A stretch of 64,000 bases of DNA. It comes from Atherix ibis. Lineage: Eukaryota > Arthropoda > Insecta > Diptera > Athericidae. A program made the translations under genes and the position numbers. Numbering within the stretch: the first letter of the stretch is position 1; the number at the start of each line of letters is the position of its first letter. The stretch is from positions 119,408,267 through 119,472,266 of the forward strand of contig OY282605.1 of NCBI GenBank assembly GCA_958298945.1, written 5' to 3'. The notes under the pieces were generated by a model. That model had not been told where the DNA came from, made no database searches, and saw nothing but the letters and a program-made list of their open reading frames with translations. This document shows, one piece after another, positions 59,050 to 64,000 of the stretch.

Positions 59050-59690
59050 TCTTCTCCGTAAACTTTGCACTTCCATAGATCTTACGTACTACAAGTTCGA
59101 ATTTTAGATCATTTTTTCCACTAAATCAAGTCGTATGTTATGAATAGCACGTTCAATATTGACTTCTAAAGCTTGAAAAGAGTCTGGTTTAATGCTAAGG
59201 ACCAATGACTTCAAATAACCCCACAAGAAATAGTCTAATGGTGTTAAATTACAACTTTTTGGAGCCCATTCAATGTCACAATTTCTTGAAATAATCGAAT
59301 CTCCAAATTTTTCTCGCAATAATTCGGTTGTTGCACGTGCTGTGTGGCACGTAGCCCCGTCTTGTTGGAACCAGATGTTGTCAAGATCAACTTCTTCCAA
59401 AAAAAAACCATACCAAACTGTCAATTTAGGTGACTGTAATGGGTGTTCATGAATAATTTGTGGATTTTTTTCGCACCAGAATCGACAGTTTTGTTTATTT
59501 ACCGCACCACTCAGATGAAAGTGAGCGCACGAAAAGTTGCAATTGGAGAACGATTATTTTGATAATAAAATTGAATAATTTATACACGTTATTCTTGCGT
59601 ATATCTCTCCATGATGAAATTGTTAGCATTACTAAATACAATGAAAAAAAAAACGACAAATCATGACATATTACAAATGGCCGAAACGTC
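59050..59690 (-). pseudogene. Rosa-like (DD41D) mariner transposase remnant
   Basis: The minus strand reads, from 59600 down, VQIIQFYYQNNRSPIATFRA (HTH start), then after a deletion HLSGAVNKQNCRFWCEKNPQ. It continues with an open stretch (59424-59104) holding DLDNIWFQQDGATCHTARAT and CDIEWAPKSCNLTPLDYFLW. Forty-one residues separate the D of QQDGAT from the D of LTPLD, the DD41D spacing. The region carrying the first catalytic D is deleted. It is a better preserved C-terminal half than the copy at 9719-12250. Confidence 0.82.
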
Positions 59691-59699
59691 ACTTAGAAA

Positions 59700-61215
59700 T
59701 CATCATTTTTGACAAAAACCCTAAAAAAAAGATATCAATAACTACTTCAACTTCTAGATTAACTTTCTAACTTAGAATAGATAATAAAGATACAATGCCC
59801 TAACTAAAACCAATATGGACTTACGAACTAATTCCCATCAAATCCAATCCCTTCAATCAAAGACACTTCGAAATATAATCTATGTTACTATTTTGTAGTC
59901 GTAAATATCGCTAAAATCTATAAAAAAATAATCATTTTTTATAGTTAATCTTAAACGATAAATCTTAACCGATTCTTGGGCTAATCTATTATAAAAGTAG
60001 AAAAACATATTCTAAATATTTTTAATAATTTAAAAGTTCAATTAAAACTGAAAAAACGTCTTTTTTTTCTTTTAGTTATAAAAAATTGGCTAAGAAATTA
60101 AAATTGACTGCCATAAATTTGCATTCGACATAAACTTGAATCTCAATAAATGAGTTTTAAGAAAAAAGAAGAATTTTATCTTGGAAATAGACAAAAACCC
60201 CAAAACAAAAATGCAAATAACAAAATTAGATAAATATTATTGTATAATAATAAAAAATAAAAAAAACAAAGAATTATAGTCAAGGTTAGAACTGGTCTAT
60301 TTTTAACGTAATTGATTATGATTGTCAGCGAATTCAATATTTAAGAAGCTTGGTTTTAGATGGACACATTATTATATAATCGCTATTAAGCCAGTTGCGA
60401 GAAGTTTTTCCTTTTAAATATGCAGTTAATAAGAAACAAAAATAAGTAGTTATAATAGTAAAATATCTCAAAACAAAATAAAGAATAAATACTTTTCAAA
60501 GACTGACGTTTTAGAATTTTTTTTAAAAAAATTCAAGTAAACCCGTTGTTGTGAGAGGTGGCGTTCTAGAACATATTTATTGGATCTTAATTAAACAAAA
60601 TAATAATAAAAAAAAAGAGCAAGGCCTACAGAAGTCGCCAATCATGTGTAACATCTTATCTCGAAAATATTAGACTCGAGCATTGTTTGAAGTGATTTAA
60701 CATATTTAGTACTAATCTTCTTATGAAAATTTTATTGAATTTGAGGTTATCTGTAAATAAAGAAATGAATAAAATTTTATAGATTCGAGAAATTATTATT
60801 ATTTAGGAAACTATTTATTTTACAATCAATTTGTTAATATTTAATGTACCAATTTCAAAAAGATTGATTAACCGTAAATTTTGAAAGTATTCGATCAATT
60901 ACAGAAATTATTTATTATTATTGATTACTTTAACCAAAAATAAGTTCATATAACAAACTATGTATCAACACAACACGTATTTTAATGCAATAAAATTAAA
61001 AAAAAAAACTACGTCTGCCAAAAAAAAACTGCATCTGAGAAAATTCCCATTTAACGGCAAAGGAAAAATATTGAAAATTGTTATATTTTTCTCACCAAAA
61101 ATCATATTTTCATTCTGTCTCGTTCACTACCATATCATAAAAAGAGATACACATATTTTCAAATTCAAAAAATATCGTAAAGTATGCTGAATAAGAAACT
61201 ACGGTCGACTAAAAG
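59700..61215. other. AT-rich intergenic DNA
   Basis: Nothing recognisable. A 76-codon plus-strand frame at 60960-61190 is lysine-rich low complexity. Confidence 0.45.
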
Positions 61216-61219
61216 ATAG

Positions 61220-62331
61220 AGAGAGGACATCCAGTCGCTACCGACATCCAGTCGCTACCCTACATCCGGTATCTAGGAGTGGTCTTGGATGCCAGACTCA
61301 ACTACAAGGAGCACGTCTCCAGCGTCAGCAGAAAGGCATCAGCAGTACAAGGCGCGCTTTCGCCGATAATGCCCAATATCGGAGGCCCCAGGCAAATCCG
61401 AAGGCGACTACTGGCAACTGTAGTTACCTCCGTCCTGCTATACGGAGCACCAGTGTGGGCGAAATCGCTAGAGTTAACAACATACCGCAAGACAATGTTA
61501 TCAGTCCATCGGCTCTCAGCGATCAAATAGCGTCAGCATACCGAACGGTATCACACGATGCGGTCAACGTCATGGCATCATGCCAACCCATCGTCATCCT
61601 GGCAGGAGAGCGTGAACGCCAACACCGTAAGAAGAAGGAAAAGCGGCGAAAGGTCCTCTGTGAAGAGTAGAGACCCGAGAGTCTTCGCCTCCGGCAAGAG
61701 AGATGGGACAGCTCGACGAAGGGTCGGTGGACTCATCGGCTGATCCCAGATGTCACCAAATGGGTCACTCGCATGCACGGGGAAGTCGGGTATTACATCA
61801 CCCAACTCTTAACTGGGCATGAATGCTTTCGGGCATACTTGCACAGATTCAAGAGAACTGACTTTCCAAACTGTCATCATTGCCGCGATGTGATCGAAGA
61901 TGCAGAAAACGTGTTCTTCCAATGCCTCTTCTACGAGGGGACACGGGCAGATCTGGAGAGAGATCTGGACCGTTCCATCAGTCTAGAAAACATAGTGGAG
62001 TGCATGTTGAAGAGCCAATCGGCTTGGAACAAAGTTGCAGAGTACGCGGAATCTTTAATCAAGGATCTCCGGACCACGTACGAAGAATATGCCGCGAGGC
62101 GTCATAATATCGGGAAAGCAATTATATCAAATAAGAACACCCCGGCGAAGTAGTATTTACAAAGAGTGCCGCCGGGGCACCATCGTTGCGGGAGCAAGGG
62201 TAGAGATACAGGTAGGTTTTGGCGAGGTTAAAATCCCACATAACTCGTCTGGCAGGTAGAAGGTCTTCCAGGCGAGTACCTTTTGAAGGTTTCCCCCTGT
62301 ACCTCATTAATGTAAACTTAAAAAAAAAAAG
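61220..62331 (+). mobile_element. 5'-truncated R1-like non-LTR retrotransposon with poly(A) tail
   Basis: Coding sequence from about 61225 to the stop near 62153 is followed by 160 bp of 3' UTR and an A11 tract at 62320-62330. This is the usual form of an incomplete reverse-transcription insertion. An 18-bp sequence (ACATCCAGTCGCTACC) is duplicated at the 5' border near 61229-61262. The element is less AT-rich than its surroundings. Confidence 0.82.
61225..62153 (+). pseudogene. R1-like ORF2 C-terminal part
   Basis: Starts in the end of the reverse transcriptase (SLPYIRYLGVVLDARLNYKE, RRRLLATVVTSVLLYGAPVW, LSVHRLSA). A frameshift near 61515 leads to ASAYRTVSHDAVNVMA, IVILAGERER, then one TAG at 61668-61670. 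After it comes RWDSSTKGRWTHRLIPD, MHGEVGYYITQLLTGHECFR and a terminal zinc finger, CHHCRDVIEDAENVFFQC, in which the usual His is Asn. It ends NKNTPAK. Only two lesions in over 300 codons suggest a recent insertion. Confidence 0.85.
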
Positions 62332-63416
62332 AGATAGAGAGAGAAGAATATCCTTTTAGTTGTGAAAAAATAGTTAAATCTGTTTTTCCTTCTTTCTCCT
62401 TTTTATTATTCTTCCAAAAAACGAGATGAAAATATTCTATCTCAGCTCAATTCTCTTCTCTGTCTGGTTTCGGTAAGAATAAAAAAAAATTATAAAAATT
62501 TTCATATCAATAAATTTATTTGCATGTGAAAGAAAGATAAATAGAATATTCGAACAAACAATTTGAAATATAAAGAAAAAAAATCTCATTCCAAGGCTTA
62601 AGGCAATTTCATGTAGAAAGCATTTGTTAAATACTTCCTGTTATGCATTTCCGTTGCATTCACGAAATTACTCCCACATACCGAGAGATAAGATGTTACA
62701 CATTAAAAAACAGACAACTTTTAATAGAATATTCAACCTTTTTTTTTGTCTCAAATAAAAAATAATTAATTTAATCTCTAATCTTCAATAATTATGAATA
62801 AATTTTGAAAAACGAAGCCCCATTCAATTGTGTGCTTCACTAATCTTTAGTAATTTTTAGAAAATCTGCTATTACAAATATTTTGTCTTGTTAGACTTTA
62901 ATTAAAATATCAATAAATGAATTTCAAAAATTTCTATTTAGCGCTTCTTTCATCTTACGATCTCTCTTTCTCTCCCTCTTTCTCCCTCTTTCTCTCTCCC
63001 TCTTTCTCGCTCTCTCTATGCAAAAGAGATCATTACCTTTAAAGTAAAATTCCGACTGTTTCACCCCATCTAAGAGCTTTTGTACATTCTATTTAAATTT
63101 CGCGCCATTTGATTCCAATGTGCTATTGTATAGCATTCCTATTATAGAGTACCAGGAGTGGCTTTATTTTGCACATTAACACCAGTCGTTTTTTTACCTT
63201 CTTTTGATTGCAACGCCACCACAGTCATTTTGCTGAACCACTATAACCGAAACATGCAACTTTCAAAAATAATAAGAGTTTTTTTCCAACATATTATTTT
63301 TATTAAATTAATATATACAAAAATAAATTCTATTTAAACCAAATAAATTTAATAATGTATCTAATTAAAATTCATTTTGTGGCCAAAGACTGAACTAAAT
63401 ACTACCGAAGCAACCT
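62332..63416. other. AT-rich intergenic DNA with a pyrimidine tract
   Basis: 62960-63018 is a long CTCTCTTTCTC-type pyrimidine tract. Otherwise no gene or transposon end was recognised. Confidence 0.45.
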
Positions 63417-64000
63417 TTCCTAAGGTTCAAAGACTGGCAGGCGGGGGTATTATAGGCTCCCTGAGAATTTTATAGGCTCCCAAAACGGCACTTGAGGCTC
63501 TATAAGATCTAGTACCTTTGCATTTGCATTTTAAAAAGGAAGCAGCTAGAGGGGTTCTTAGGTTGAGACATTCCAAAACCTTTAAACCAGGCGATCTGGT
63601 TGGACATCTTAAGGTCGCATCGGACCTAAAAGACTCCAACAAAGGCAACTAATCAAATTAGTCCCGCAAAGTGATTTTTACAATGGAAGGAGGGTAGGCC
63701 ATCACCCCAGCAAAGAACCCTCGTCTTTTACACAAACGGACGAGGGTGTTGGAACGGGAATAGTCGGACCTTATTACCATCTATCTAAGGTCCTTGGTAA
63801 ATTCCCTTCCATTTTTCAGGCAAAAAACATGCCATAGAACTCTATACTAGAGAGGGTATCAGAAGGAACATACGTAACGCAAAGATCTATATCATGTCAG
63901 ACAGCAAAGCTATATTGAAAGCTCTTGTCTCGTCTAATGTTCATTCCAAGCTAATTTGGGATATTTTTATGGTCCTAAATTAGCTGGCTAGACACAACAA
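63417..64000 (+). pseudogene. Non-LTR retrotransposon ORF2: post-RT and RNase H region, runs off the window
   Basis: Reads KVQRLAGGGIIGSLRIL, a stop, ALEAL-stop-DLVPLHLHFKKEAARG and VLRLRHSKTFKPGDLVGHLK. The RNase H domain follows in shifted frames: VFYTNG (first catalytic D to N), LSKVLGKFPSIFQA, HAIELYTREGIRRNIRNAKI and YIMSDSKAILKALVSSNVHS. An RNase H domain points to an I/LOA-type element more than a Jockey one; the clade is not certain. Several stops and frameshifts mean it is dead. Confidence 0.78.

Overview
The window looks like intergenic and transposon-rich chromosomal DNA of an insect, most likely a fly. It is strongly AT-rich, genes are sparse, and one gene has a clear GT-AG intron. 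Its transposons are insect families: mariner of several subfamilies including the DD41D 'rosa' type, R1-like and Jockey-like non-LTR retroelements, and a PIF/Harbinger transposase. The species cannot be named from the sequence alone.

Layout. 1-47 is probably the last codons of a + strand gene, followed by polyadenylation signals. 1.4-3.9 kb and 7.0-9.6 kb are two blocks of one palindrome-bearing satellite with a higher-order structure. 9.7-12.25 kb is a decayed rosa mariner interrupted by an intact DD34D mariner whose 350-residue transposase is open from ATG to stop. 14.4-17 kb holds a deleted mariner, a 79-bp duplication and a mariner relic; 17.0-18.0 kb is a 112-bp satellite. 20.6-21.7 kb holds inverted repeats and a tRNA-like box. 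23.7-27.6 kb is the best host-type gene: two exons, a MADF domain and a BESS-like C-terminus. Its 3-kb intron carries a dead Harbinger transposase, a deleted mariner and an 87-bp palindrome flanked by TA. 27.8-28.8 kb is a deleted Mos1-like mariner. 30.6-31.8 kb is a short-period array that has captured a piece of DNA from downstream of the MADF gene.

34-42.2 kb is a transposon cluster: a TIR element with a decayed transposase, a near-complete irritans-type mariner, a rosa relic, two Jockey-like RT fragments and a full-length but dead Mos1-like mariner. 45-47.2 kb has transposon-like DNA and an R1-like relic. 49-51.4 kb is an array rich in ATGGCGG words and 53.6-55.1 kb an array of TGCTGTAAAATTTT-like words. 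Between them is a 147-codon ORF with no recognised family. 57.6-59.7 kb has two mariner relics, 61.2-62.3 kb a 5'-truncated R1-like element with a poly(A) tail, and 63.4-64 kb a non-LTR RNase H region that runs off the window.

No operon-like cooperation between genes is visible. The main story is layered transposition, local tandem amplification and one intron-bearing gene that has stayed open while the transposon sequences inside it have decayed.
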